NCBI GenBank assembly: GCA_019637585.1 | Contig: JAHBVL010000004.1 | Coordinates: forward strand, 310,001 to 374,000 | Direction: 5' to 3' | Source of the DNA: Thermomicrobiales bacterium | Lineage (GTDB): Bacteria > Chloroflexota > Chloroflexia > Thermomicrobiales > UBA6265 | Length of the DNA: 64,000 nucleotides | In this document: piece after piece, positions 8,401 through 16,553 of the stretch | Layout of the letters: each line of letters opens with the position of its first letter | Position numbering within the stretch: position 1 is the stretch's first letter | Notes under the pieces: generated by a model | What the model saw: the letters and a program-made list of their open reading frames with translations, nothing else | Database searches by the model: none | What the model was told of the DNA's origin: nothing | Position numbers and translations under genes: made by a program

Positions 8401-10442
8401 CGGAGGGGGTCGACCTTCCTGCCTGGATGATGCTGCTCCCCGGCCTGGTTTTCCTGGCCGCCGGTCTGGTTGCGCTCGTGGGAAGGAGCCGGGCACAGCT
8501 CTCTGCCCTGTCGTGCTGGATCACGTCGGCAGGCGGGCTGGTTTCGGTTCTGGTTGGCGTTAATGCCCTGCTGCGGGAAACGCCGGAATCGTTGAATGGC
8601 TGGAGCCCGGCGCCGGCAATCGACTTCGCCTTCCGGCTGGATCCACTTCGCGCCTGGTTTCTGATCATTCTCGGTCTGCCCGCTATCGCCGCAGGCGTGT
8701 ACGCGCTCGACTATCTCGCGCCCCGCTCCGATGGTGTCGCTCACCGGCCCGCTCGCTACTGGACCGATGCCACGATCGCCCTTTTTCTGGCGTCGGTCGC
8801 GTTTCTGATCGTTGCGGACACGGCCATCGCTTTCCTCTTCTTCTGGGAGGCGATGGCGCTGCTCTCCTTCTTCCTCGTGATGGAAGACGGGCACACCCTG
8901 GCCAACCGGCGGGCGGCGTGGATCTATGCCGTCATGACTCACACCGGTTCGGCCTTCCTGGTGGCGATGTTCCTTCTCCTGGCCCGCAATGCCGGGTCAC
9001 TCTCATTCGACGACATGCGCTCGGCTGCCGAAACGCTGGGATCGACGGAGCGGCATGTCATCTTCGTGCTGGCCCTGATCGGATTCGGCAGCAAAGCCGG
9101 TCTCATTCCCATGCATATCTGGTTGCCGCGGGCCGAACCACTGGCTCCGGCGCATGGCGCTGGGTTGATGTCGGGTGTGCTGGCCAAAACGGCGGTTCTC
9201 GGTCTGGTGATGACCCTTTTCCAGTTTCTCGGGTCGCCTCCGATGATCTGGGGTGGTGTGCTGATCGCTGCCGGACTCGTTTCCGCGCTGCTTGGCATCC
9301 TCTACTCCCTCATGGAGCGGCAGAGCGGTCGGGTATTGGCCTGGTCGACGATCGAACACCTGGGCATCATCGTCACGGCGATCGGGGTGGCGACCGTGCT
9401 CGGGGCGGAAGGACAGGCGCAGCTTGCTGCGCTGGCGCTTGTCGCGGCGCTCTTCCATGCGCTCAACCACGCGATTTTCAAGAGTCTCCTCTTCATGGTC
9501 ACGGGCGCCGTGCAGCATGCCGCCGGCAGCCGGGACCTGGAACGACTCGGCGGACTGATCAAACGGATGCCCCGCACCGCCCTCGTGGCGCTGGCCGGAG
9601 TCGGTGCGATGGCCGCACTGCCGCCGCTCAATGGGTTCGCCAGCGAATGGCTCCTCTTTCAATCCGTTTTCTCCCTGGGCTGGAGCACAAACGAGGGTCA
9701 TATCGGCACGGGAGCGGCCATCGCCGCCGCCATTCTGGCCCTGACCAGCGCGCTCGCCCTGGCCGGCGCTGTGCGGCTCTTCGGTATGACCTTTCTGGCC
9801 CAGCCACGATCCGCAGGCGCGACCAGCGCGACCGAGACGCCTCGTTCGATGTTGTGGGGGATGGGATTTCTCTCAGTCTGCATCGTCGCGGTCGGCGTTG
9901 CGCCGATGGTGGTCGTGCGCTTGCTCGAACCGGTCACCCGGCAGCTCACCGGCAGCGTGCCCGTCGCCACACCGGCCTGGAGCGCGTCGCTCGACGCGAG
10001 CCGGCCGGCTGGCAACTACCTGCCGGTGCTGGTGATGCTCCTCCTGCTGGTGGCTGGTGTGATGCCCTGGTTGCTGGTTCGCTGGCGGGCTGGGCAGGCA
10101 GTCGAACGGGTGTCGCTGACCTGGGTGTGCGGAAACCTCCTGCAACCGCGCATGCAATACACCGCCACCGCGTTTGCCAAACCGCTCCGCCTGATCTTCC
10201 AGTCGGTGCTTCGTCCGGACCGAAAAATCGTCGTCGAGCGGGCCGATTCCCCCTACGTCACTTCCGCCATTCACTACGAAGAGGAGATGAAACCGGTCTA
10301 CGAGCGCTACATCTATGAACCCCTCGTCGCCGCGACGCTCGGCAGCGCCAAGCATGTGCGTCGGTTGCAGAGCGGCTCCCTGCGTCTCTATCTCCTCTTC
10401 TTTTTCGCGACGCTGGTCGTCGCCATCGTGATGGCCCGGTAG
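8397..10442 (+). CDS. hyfB: Hydrogenase-4 component B-like proton-conducting membrane subunit
   Basis: A 681-residue NuoL/M/N-type antiporter-like subunit with about sixteen hydrophobic segments. The channel residues of the family are visible: glutamate in FFWEAMALLSFF (about residue 150), lysine in FGSKAGLIPMHIWLP, the PAHGAGLMSGVLAK helix and HALNHAIFKSLLF. The charged C-terminal tail (HYEEEMKPVYERYIYEPL) is typical of HycC/HyfB. It is the largest membrane subunit of the complex and is thought to couple hydrogenase turnover to ion translocation. The gene overlaps arsR and lies 2 bp before hyfC. Confidence 0.9.
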   Translation: MTEGVDLPAWMMLLPGLVFLAAGLVALVGRSRAQLSALSCWITSAGGLVSVLVGVNALLRETPESLNGWSPAPAIDFAFRLDPLRAWFLIILGLPAIAAGVYALDYLAPRSDGVAHRPARYWTDATIALFLASVAFLIVADTAIAFLFFWEAMALLSFFLVMEDGHTLANRRAAWIYAVMTHTGSAFLVAMFLLLARNAGSLSFDDMRSAAETLGSTERHVIFVLALIGFGSKAGLIPMHIWLPRAEPLAPAHGAGLMSGVLAKTAVLGLVMTLFQFLGSPPMIWGGVLIAAGLVSALLGILYSLMERQSGRVLAWSTIEHLGIIVTAIGVATVLGAEGQAQLAALALVAALFHALNHAIFKSLLFMVTGAVQHAAGSRDLERLGGLIKRMPRTALVALAGVGAMAALPPLNGFASEWLLFQSVFSLGWSTNEGHIGTGAAIAAAILALTSALALAGAVRLFGMTFLAQPRSAGATSATETPRSMLWGMGFLSVCIVAVGVAPMVVVRLLEPVTRQLTGSVPVATPAWSASLDASRPAGNYLPVLVMLLLLVAGVMPWLLVRWRAGQAVERVSLTWVCGNLLQPRMQYTATAFAKPLRLIFQSVLRPDRKIVVERADSPYVTSAIHYEEEMKPVYERYIYEPLVAATLGSAKHVRRLQSGSLRLYLLFFFATLVVAIVMAR

Positions 10443-10444
10443 CG

Positions 10445-11377
10445 ATGTACGACCTTCTTCTCCTGCTCCTCCAGATCGGCATCATGGTGGGAATCGCCCC
10501 GTTGCTGCAGGGACTGATCAAGCTGTGCAAGGCCCGTCTGCAAGGGCGAACGGGACCACCCCTCCTCCAACCCTATCGCGATCTGGCCAAACAGCTACGG
10601 CGTGAGAGCGTCGTGTCCGATCAGGCGTCGTGGGTTTTCCGGTATGCGCCGATCGTCTATGTTGCCGGGCTGCTGGGCGCGGCGATGCTGGTGCCGACGG
10701 TGTCTCAGCGCTCGCCACTTGGCGGATTCGCCGATGCCATCGTCTTCATCGGTCTCCTGGCGCTGGCCAGGTTTGCCCTGGCGCTGGCGGCGCTCGACAC
10801 GGGTAGCAATTTCGGTGGGATGGGAGCCAGCCGGGAGATGACGTTCGCCGCGCTCATCGAACCGGCGATCATCCTGGTGCTGCTGATCGCCGCGTTGCCG
10901 CGCCAGTCGACCAATTTCTCGACGATGGCCGGGGAAACGGCTTTCACCATTGCCGGTCTGCTGGCCATGGGCGCCATGGCGATCGTGATCATCGCCGAAA
11001 CGGGCCGCATTCCGGTCGACAATCCGGACACCCACCTCGAACTGACGATGGCCCACGAAGGGATGCTGCTCGAATACAGTGGCCGTCCCCTGGGCATGGT
11101 GATGTGGGCGACACAGGTGAGGCAGATCACCTTCATCGCGTTGTCCGTTGCCCTCTTTCTCCCCTGGGGGATGGCGCCGCTGCACGACCCATCGCTCCGG
11201 CAGATGGTCACCGGCCTCGTCGCCTTTCTGGCCAAGATTGCGCTCATCGGCGTCGTGCTGGCGGTGATCGAAAGTTCGGTGGCCAAGCTGCGCATCTTTC
11301 GGGCGCCCGATCTGCTCGGGCTGGCCAGCGTGCTCGGTGTCCTCGCCGTGATGGCCACCTATGTGGTGTCGCCATGA
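10445..11377 (+). CDS. hyfC: Hydrogenase-4 component C-like membrane subunit (NuoH homologue)
   Basis: A 310-residue NuoH/HycD-type membrane protein that anchors the hydrophilic arm. Diagnostic segments are LCKARLQGRTGPPLLQPYRDLAK near the N-terminus, the GSNFGGMGASREMTFAALIEP loop, and ETGRIPVDNPDTHLELTMAHEGMLLEYSG, which carries the conserved acidic residues of the quinone-site region in NuoH. About eight hydrophobic helices are visible. The stop overlaps the hyfE start (ATGA at 11374-11377). Confidence 0.93.
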   Translation: MYDLLLLLLQIGIMVGIAPLLQGLIKLCKARLQGRTGPPLLQPYRDLAKQLRRESVVSDQASWVFRYAPIVYVAGLLGAAMLVPTVSQRSPLGGFADAIVFIGLLALARFALALAALDTGSNFGGMGASREMTFAALIEPAIILVLLIAALPRQSTNFSTMAGETAFTIAGLLAMGAMAIVIIAETGRIPVDNPDTHLELTMAHEGMLLEYSGRPLGMVMWATQVRQITFIALSVALFLPWGMAPLHDPSLRQMVTGLVAFLAKIALIGVVLAVIESSVAKLRIFRAPDLLGLASVLGVLAVMATYVVSP

Positions 11378-12057
11378 CCGTCGATCCGCTGATTTCCCTT
11401 TCCACTGCCGGGTCGGTGCTCGATGCCGCCGCACTCTGCCTGATCGCGCTGGCTTTCGCCGGTACTGTCGTTCGCACGCTGAGCACCTCGATCGCGCTCC
11501 TCGCCGCACAGGGTCTTGTGCTGTCAATCGCCTCGGGCGCGGCGGCGCTGGCCGAGATGGAATGGCGTTCCTGGGGAGCCTTCGCCGTGGCTCTGGCCGT
11601 CAAAGCGATCTTCATTCCCCTGATGCTCTGGCGAATACTGGACCGTATGCCAGTTCGGCAGGAGCCACCCGGTTTCCTCTCGGTCAAACTGGCGGTGCCG
11701 CTCGCTGCCGCGTTGATTCCGATTTCCTACCGGGCCATCGAACCATTCACTGCCGATACCATCGGCGCCTTCAATGCCACGAACGCTTTGCCCGCCGCCC
11801 TGGCGCTCCTGCTGCTCGGTCTCTTCACCATGGTCACCCGCAAGAAAGCGCTCAGCCAGGTCGTCGGTCTGGTCACGATGGAAAACGGACTCTATCTGGC
11901 GGCAGTCGCTGCGACGCGAGGGCTGCCATTCGCCGTCGAATTCGGTGTGGCGGTCGATGTCCTGGCCGGTGTGGCGGTGATGGGACTGGTCATCCACGAA
12001 ATCATGCGGGTCACCGGGTCGACCGACGTCGACCGCCTGCGAACGTTGACGGGATAG
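11374..12057 (+). CDS. hyfE: Hydrogenase-4 component E-like membrane subunit
   Basis: A 227-residue membrane protein that corresponds to HyfE/HycP, with an N-terminal hydrophobic region and a NuoK-like C-terminal part (KALSQVVGLVTMENGLYLAAV, then VLAGVAVMGLVIHEI). The motif VGLVTMENG is the hallmark. I start it at ATG 11374 inside the hyfC stop rather than at the in-frame codon at 11104, which would overlap hyfC by 270 bp. The presence of an E subunit marks the operon as Hyf-like rather than Hyc-like. Confidence 0.88.
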   Translation: MTVDPLISLSTAGSVLDAAALCLIALAFAGTVVRTLSTSIALLAAQGLVLSIASGAAALAEMEWRSWGAFAVALAVKAIFIPLMLWRILDRMPVRQEPPGFLSVKLAVPLAAALIPISYRAIEPFTADTIGAFNATNALPAALALLLLGLFTMVTRKKALSQVVGLVTMENGLYLAAVAATRGLPFAVEFGVAVDVLAGVAVMGLVIHEIMRVTGSTDVDRLRTLTG

Positions 12058-12060
12058 CGG

Positions 12061-13572
12061 ATGTCACCCGAACACGCTGCCATCCTCATGCTCCTGACGC
12101 TGCCGGTCCTGGCGGCGCTGCTGCAGCTGGTCGTTCCCGGCCGGGAGGCAATCGAACGGGTTGCGCTCGTGTGTGCGGCCGCGACGCTGGTGCTTGGTCT
12201 GGCCATCGCGGTGCTTGTGGCCCGCGACGGGTCTCAGGAGGCGTTCCGGGGCATCATCCATCTCGACGCCCTCTCCGCGTTGATGATCGCCACGATCTCG
12301 GTGCTCGGATTTTGCGGCGTCACGGCGTCGGTGCCCTACATCCGGCACGATCTGGAGATCGGGCATGTGCCGGGCGGTATGCGGGGTGTTCGCTTCTACT
12401 ACGCCGGTCTTTCCGTGTTCATCTGGTCGATGCTGGTCACGGTCAGCGTGGACAACCTGGGGCTGCTCTGGGTCGGGCTGGAAGCGACGACCATCGTCTC
12501 CGCGCTGCTGGTCGGGTTCTACCGGACTCGCGCCGCACTGGAAGCCGCCTGGAAGTACCTGATGCTCTGCACGGTCGGTATCGTTTGCGCGCTTTTTGGC
12601 GTACTGCTGACCTACTACGCCGCCCGCCAGGGAAGTGGCGGTCACGACTCGATCTCGATGGACTGGACACGCATGATTGCCGATGCGGAAACGCTGGATA
12701 GCGGCATCATGCGACTGGCGTTCGTCTTCGTGCTGGTGGGATTTGGGGCGAAAGCGGGTTTCGCGCCACTTCATACCTGGCTGGCCGATGCCCATAGTCA
12801 GGCGCCCTCCCCCATCAGCGGCATGCTGTCGGGTGTGCTACTGGCCTGCGCCCTCTACGCCATAGTTCGCTACCAGGCGCTGACCGACCGGGCCGCCGGC
12901 AACGAGTTCGCCTCCCACTTCCTGATTGGATTCGGCGTTCTCTCGATTCTCGTTTCCGTTCCCTTCATCCTGCTTCAGCGCGACCTGAAACGCCTCTTCG
13001 CCTATTCGAGTGTCGAGCATGTTGGTCTGATGGCTGTCGCATTCGGCATCGGCGGACCGCTGGGCGTCACTGCCGGATTGCTTCATCTGATGGGGCACGC
13101 CGCTGCGAAAGGGATGGTCTTTTTCGTCTCAGGGGATCTGGTCCAGCGCTACGGATCGCGGCGCATGAGTGTGATCCGGGGCGCGGTCAGCGTGGCTCCC
13201 CTCTCGGGCTGGCTGCTGGTCGCTGGGGTGCTGGCGTTGACGGGAGCGCCGCCGGCCGCCATCTTCATCAGCGAAATGACGATGTTCTCAGCCGGGTTCC
13301 AGCAGGGCTGGACCGAAATGGCCGCCGTCTCGATCGTCATCGCGGCGCTGGCCATCATTTTCGCCGGACTCCTCATGCAGGCGATGCGCGTCGGCTTCGG
13401 CCCCGAACCGCCTGCTCTGGTCGCTCATGGAAATCACAGAGCGTCGCCCTATCTCGTTCTGGCCGTGGCGCCACTTGTCGCGATCATTCTCCTGTTTGGC
13501 ATCTATGTTCCGGGTGAGGTGCGCACGCTGATCGACGCAGCGCAGATCAGTCTGACGGCTGGGGGAGGTTGA
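12061..13572 (+). CDS. hyfF: Hydrogenase-4 component F-like proton-conducting membrane subunit
   Basis: A second NuoL/M/N-type subunit, 503 residues, closest in layout to HyfF/HycQ. Conserved channel residues are seen in LLWVGLEATTIVSALL (glutamate), FGAKAGFAPLHTWLADAHSQAPSPISGMLSG (lysine and the HSQAP loop), and HLMGHAAAKGMVFF. About fourteen hydrophobic helices are visible. Its stop overlaps a TTG at 13569; the GGGGGAGG before it serves as ribosome-binding site for the next gene. Confidence 0.9.
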   Translation: MSPEHAAILMLLTLPVLAALLQLVVPGREAIERVALVCAAATLVLGLAIAVLVARDGSQEAFRGIIHLDALSALMIATISVLGFCGVTASVPYIRHDLEIGHVPGGMRGVRFYYAGLSVFIWSMLVTVSVDNLGLLWVGLEATTIVSALLVGFYRTRAALEAAWKYLMLCTVGIVCALFGVLLTYYAARQGSGGHDSISMDWTRMIADAETLDSGIMRLAFVFVLVGFGAKAGFAPLHTWLADAHSQAPSPISGMLSGVLLACALYAIVRYQALTDRAAGNEFASHFLIGFGVLSILVSVPFILLQRDLKRLFAYSSVEHVGLMAVAFGIGGPLGVTAGLLHLMGHAAAKGMVFFVSGDLVQRYGSRRMSVIRGAVSVAPLSGWLLVAGVLALTGAPPAAIFISEMTMFSAGFQQGWTEMAAVSIVIAALAIIFAGLLMQAMRVGFGPEPPALVAHGNHRASPYLVLAVAPLVAIILLFGIYVPGEVRTLIDAAQISLTAGGG

Positions 13573-13574
13573 CG

Positions 13575-15314
13575 GTGACCGACGTCGTGACCAGCCCAGC
13601 CGTCGATCTTCAGCAGTTGTCCGGCGGTGAACTGCTTCCGTCGCGCGTCCCCGGTGAAACGCGTGTCGTGGTTCCTCTGGTGACCTTGCCCCGCGCGTGC
13701 CAGGTGATTGTGGATGGCGTCGGCGCTCGCCTGGCGACGATGGTGGCGCAGGACGAGCGCGCCGAAACGGGATCGTTCACGCTCGCCTACACCTTTGCGA
13801 TACCGGACCGTCGCTGGATGACCATCGAGTGCCAAGTTCCGGCCGATTCGCCCGCGTTTCCTTCGGTCACGCCTCTGGTGCCGGCCGCACATTGGTATGA
13901 GCGAGAAGCGCGGGACATGTTCGGTCTCGAACCGGAGGGGCATCCCGATCTGCGTCGCCTGGTCATGCACGACGACTGGCCGGCTGGTGTCTTTCCGCTG
14001 CGAAAGGATTTCGATCCGTCGATTCCGGTGCCGAGGGTCGAAGCCGACCCCTATCGCTTCCACACCCTGCATGGCGACGGTATCGTCGAGATACCAGTCG
14101 GGCCATTTCACGCGGGTGTCATCGAACCGGGTCATTTCCGGTTTGCGGCGGTTGGGGAGGTGGTGCTGGCACTCGAACCACGCCTCTTCTACACCCACCG
14201 CGGTATCGAGAAGCTGATCGAAGGAAAATCGCTCGACCATGGACTGCAGATCGCCGAGCGGATTTGCGGCGTCTGCTCGCTCTCTCATGCCGTCACCTAC
14301 TGCCAGGCGGCGGAACAGATTCTCGGTATCGAAGCGCCGCCCCGGGCGGCGGTGATCCGGTCGATCGGGCTGGAGCTGGAGCGGCTCTACAACCATGTCG
14401 GCGATGCGGGGAACATGTGCGCTGGGGTCGGATTCATGGTGGGGGTTGCCCACGGGGCCAGACTCAAGGACGAGCTACAGCGTCTGAACGAGCAGTTCAC
14501 CGGCAATCGCTTCCTGCGCGGACTGTCCGCAATCGGTGGTGTGCGTCGCGATCTCGATGTCGAGTTTGCGGCGCAGATGTCGCTCGAACTGGCGCGCATC
14601 GCTCGCGAGTTCGGCGAGCTGACCGCGATGATTCTCGGCAGCGAGACCACGATGGAGCGGATGCGTCGCACCGGCATTCTGCCCGGTGACCTGGCCAGAG
14701 CCCTCGGCGTAGTCGGCGTCGGCGCCCGGGCCAGCGGCATCGATCTCGACACCCGTCGCGACCACCCCTACGCCGCGTACCGAGACGGCGAGACGGCAAG
14801 ACGGCGAGACGGGAAGACGGCAAGACGGCCAGACGGCCAGAACCTTCCCCCCTCTCCCGCGGTCGGGAGAGGGGCTGGGGGTGAGGGATATTCCGCGGTC
14901 GGGAGAGGGGCTGGGGGTGAGGGACATTCCGCGGGCGGGGGTGAGGGATTTCCAGTACCAACACGGGAAGAGGGGGATGTGGCGGCGAGACTCCTGGTGC
15001 GCATCGACGAAGTTGCCGTCAGCTTCGCCCTGATTCAGGCGTTGATCGCGGAGATGCCCGCTGGTCCGCTCATCGCCGGCTGGACCCCTCCCACGACCGA
15101 TGCTGCCGCGTTCTCGGCAACGGAGTCGCCGCGCGGCGAGAATCTCCACTGGCTCCGGGTGAACGCCCAGGGCACGATCGAACGCTACCGGGTCCGTTCG
15201 GCCAGCTTCCCGAATTGGCCTGCGGTTGCCGCTGCTGCGCCCGGCAACATGGTTCCCGACTTTCCATTGATCAACAAGAGTTTCGAGCTTTGCTATGCCT
15301 GCCTCGACCGCTAA
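13575..15314 (+). CDS. hyfG: [NiFe]-hydrogenase large subunit fused to NuoC-like domain, with repeat insertion
   Basis: A 579-residue HycE/HyfG-type subunit. Residues 1-150 form the NuoC/30-kDa domain (HWYEREARDMFGLEPEGHPDLRR). The rest is the 49-kDa-like catalytic domain. The N-terminal nickel motif RICGVC is at about residue 229. The C-terminal motif reads FELCYACLDR where the family normally has DPCxxC, so both cysteine pairs are kept but the Asp-Pro is not. The GTG at 13575 fits the GGGGGAGG spacing better than TTG 13569. An in-frame insertion of about 55 residues (14782-14951) replaces a short loop before EEGDVAARLLVR and consists of dispersed repeats. Activity cannot be assumed. Confidence 0.92.
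   Translation: MTDVVTSPAVDLQQLSGGELLPSRVPGETRVVVPLVTLPRACQVIVDGVGARLATMVAQDERAETGSFTLAYTFAIPDRRWMTIECQVPADSPAFPSVTPLVPAAHWYEREARDMFGLEPEGHPDLRRLVMHDDWPAGVFPLRKDFDPSIPVPRVEADPYRFHTLHGDGIVEIPVGPFHAGVIEPGHFRFAAVGEVVLALEPRLFYTHRGIEKLIEGKSLDHGLQIAERICGVCSLSHAVTYCQAAEQILGIEAPPRAAVIRSIGLELERLYNHVGDAGNMCAGVGFMVGVAHGARLKDELQRLNEQFTGNRFLRGLSAIGGVRRDLDVEFAAQMSLELARIAREFGELTAMILGSETTMERMRRTGILPGDLARALGVVGVGARASGIDLDTRRDHPYAAYRDGETARRRDGKTARRPDGQNLPPSPAVGRGAGGEGYSAVGRGAGGEGHSAGGGEGFPVPTREEGDVAARLLVRIDEVAVSFALIQALIAEMPAGPLIAGWTPPTTDAAAFSATESPRGENLHWLRVNAQGTIERYRVRSASFPNWPAVAAAAPGNMVPDFPLINKSFELCYACLDR
14782..14951 (+). repeat. In-frame tandem repeats inserted in the hydrogenase large-subunit gene
   Basis: Seven 8-bp units of the form NAGACGGC occupy 14782-14837. 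They are followed by two 36-bp units (14857-14892 and 14893-14928) and a partial third, to about 14951. The 36-bp unit contains the CGGGAGAGGGGCTGGGGGTGAGGG sequence also seen near 2580, 46450 and 47020 as a dispersed repeat. The translation is low-complexity (SAVGRGAGGEGY repeated), with no stop codon. Homologous HycE proteins have only a few residues at this position. Confidence 0.9.
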
Positions 15315-15569
15315 CCCATTTTTCGAACGCCCTGTAGCCGCAGACCCCCGTGTCTGCCTCATGGGGAATCGCGTCACCGCTCGCCGCAAAGCCCGTTGCC
15401 GTCTGGATTCGGAGCCGTTCTGTCGTGCCCCACGGCCAACTCCCACAAGAAGCAGACACGGGGGTCTGCGACTACAACGTGATGGAGTTTGTGGCCAGAT
15501 GCGACGCAACCCCTATCCCGTAGCTGCAGCCCCCCGTGTCTGCCTCCTCATGGGAAGGAGGCACTGTCC
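15315..15569. repeat. Three copies of a 'cagacccccgtgtctgc' repeat inside the hyf operon
   Basis: The 255-bp gap between the large-subunit and ferredoxin genes holds copies at 15334-15366 (forward), 15442-15477 (inverted) and 15520-15555 (forward). A fourth relative lies at 2660-2684. Copies one and two can pair into a long hairpin. The rest of the operon is tightly packed, so this gap is probably an insertion. It could reduce expression of the two genes that follow; no promoter was recognised within it. Confidence 0.85.
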
Positions 15570-15920
15570 ATGAGAGTCCTTCGCCAGTCGATGCGCGGCA
15601 GGGTCGGCGCCCACGACTACCCGCTGGAACCGGAGGCAGCGCCGGCCGCGTTTCGCGGACAGGTGCAGCTCGATCCGAATCGCTGCCGCGGCGACGCGGC
15701 ATGCGCGCGGGTCTGTCCAAGCGGGGCCATCACCGTCGAGGAAACGTCCACTGGATGGATCTGGCAGCTCGACGACAGTCGCTGCGTTTTCTGCGGACTT
15801 TGCGCCGACGCTTGTGCAAACCGGGCAGTCTCCCTGAGCAACGCATTCGAGCTCGCCGTTCGCCAGCCTGACGACATGGTGACCCGCGCCGAGTTCATTC
15901 GAAATGAGGAAACCGACTGA
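15570..15920 (+). CDS. hyfH: Hydrogenase ferredoxin-like subunit (HyfH/HycF type)
   Basis: A 116-residue polyferredoxin-type subunit that would carry electrons between the small subunit and the external donor. The second motif is a complete C-x2-C-x2-C-x3-C (CVFCGLCADAC). The first reads CRGDAACARVCP, i.e. C-x2-D-x2-C-x3-CP, with aspartate in place of the second cysteine. The start at ATG 15570 follows GGGAAGGAG at 15552-15560. An upstream in-frame codon at 15489 would read through the repeat region and is rejected. The stop overlaps the next start by one base. Confidence 0.88.
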   Translation: MRVLRQSMRGRVGAHDYPLEPEAAPAAFRGQVQLDPNRCRGDAACARVCPSGAITVEETSTGWIWQLDDSRCVFCGLCADACANRAVSLSNAFELAVRQPDDMVTRAEFIRNEETD

Positions 15921-16465
15921 TGTCCACCCTCCACCCGCTGATACCGATGCTGCAGAGCCGGCAGGATGAGGACGCGTCGACGCTCGGCCAGAAGTTCAGC
16001 GACCAGGTCCAGCGCGTGCTGCAGCGATCGATGCAGATCCGCCATCTCGACGCCGGCTCGTGCAACGGCTGTGACTGGGAGATTCAGTCCCTCCTCTGTC
16101 CCGCCTACGACATGCAGCGTCTTGGTCTCGATATCGTGGCGTCGCCCCGGCATGCAGACTGCCTCCTCGTGACCGGAAGCGTGACCAGACACCTGGAGAT
16201 CGCGGCAATCCGGACGTGGGAAGCGATGCCGGCGCCGGGAATCGTGATCGCGGTTGGCGCATGTGCGTGTGGCGGTGGCGTTCTGCAGGGGAGCTATTGC
16301 ACGGCCGGTGGGGTGAAGAATGTGCTGCCCGTCGACATCTCGATTCCGGGTTGCCCTCCTCGCCCTCAGGCGCTTCTCCATGGGCTGATGCTGGCGCTCG
16401 ACCGGATCGAGCAGAAGTTGCACCATTCAAACCACGAGTTTAGGATTGGTCGCTCAGAAGCCTGA
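15920..16465 (+). CDS. hyfI: [NiFe]-hydrogenase small subunit (HyfI/HycG, NuoB-like)
   Basis: A 181-residue small subunit holding the proximal [4Fe-4S] cluster. The four ligands are visible in AGSCNGCDWE (two), GACACGGG and IPGCPPRP. There is no Tat signal, as expected for cytoplasm-facing group 4 enzymes. It begins at the ATG overlapping the hyfH stop and ends the operon. A 9-bp-stem hairpin begins at the stop codon. Confidence 0.92.
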   Translation: MSTLHPLIPMLQSRQDEDASTLGQKFSDQVQRVLQRSMQIRHLDAGSCNGCDWEIQSLLCPAYDMQRLGLDIVASPRHADCLLVTGSVTRHLEIAAIRTWEAMPAPGIVIAVGACACGGGVLQGSYCTAGGVKNVLPVDISIPGCPPRPQALLHGLMLALDRIEQKLHHSNHEFRIGRSEA

Positions 16466-16490
16466 CGCCATGTTGCAGCCCGGCGTCAGG
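16461..16490 (+). terminator. Hairpin at the end of the hyf operon
   Basis: CCTGACGCC (16461-16469) pairs perfectly with GGCGTCAGG (16482-16490), and the stem contains the hyfI stop codon. No T-run follows, so it is at best a weak or factor-dependent terminator. Confidence 0.5.
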
Positions 16491-16553
16491 CCGTGATTCC
16501 ACTTCCCTCCGAAGACGTGGCTGTGCAGGAGAGGGTGTGAGAGGGGCTTGCAC

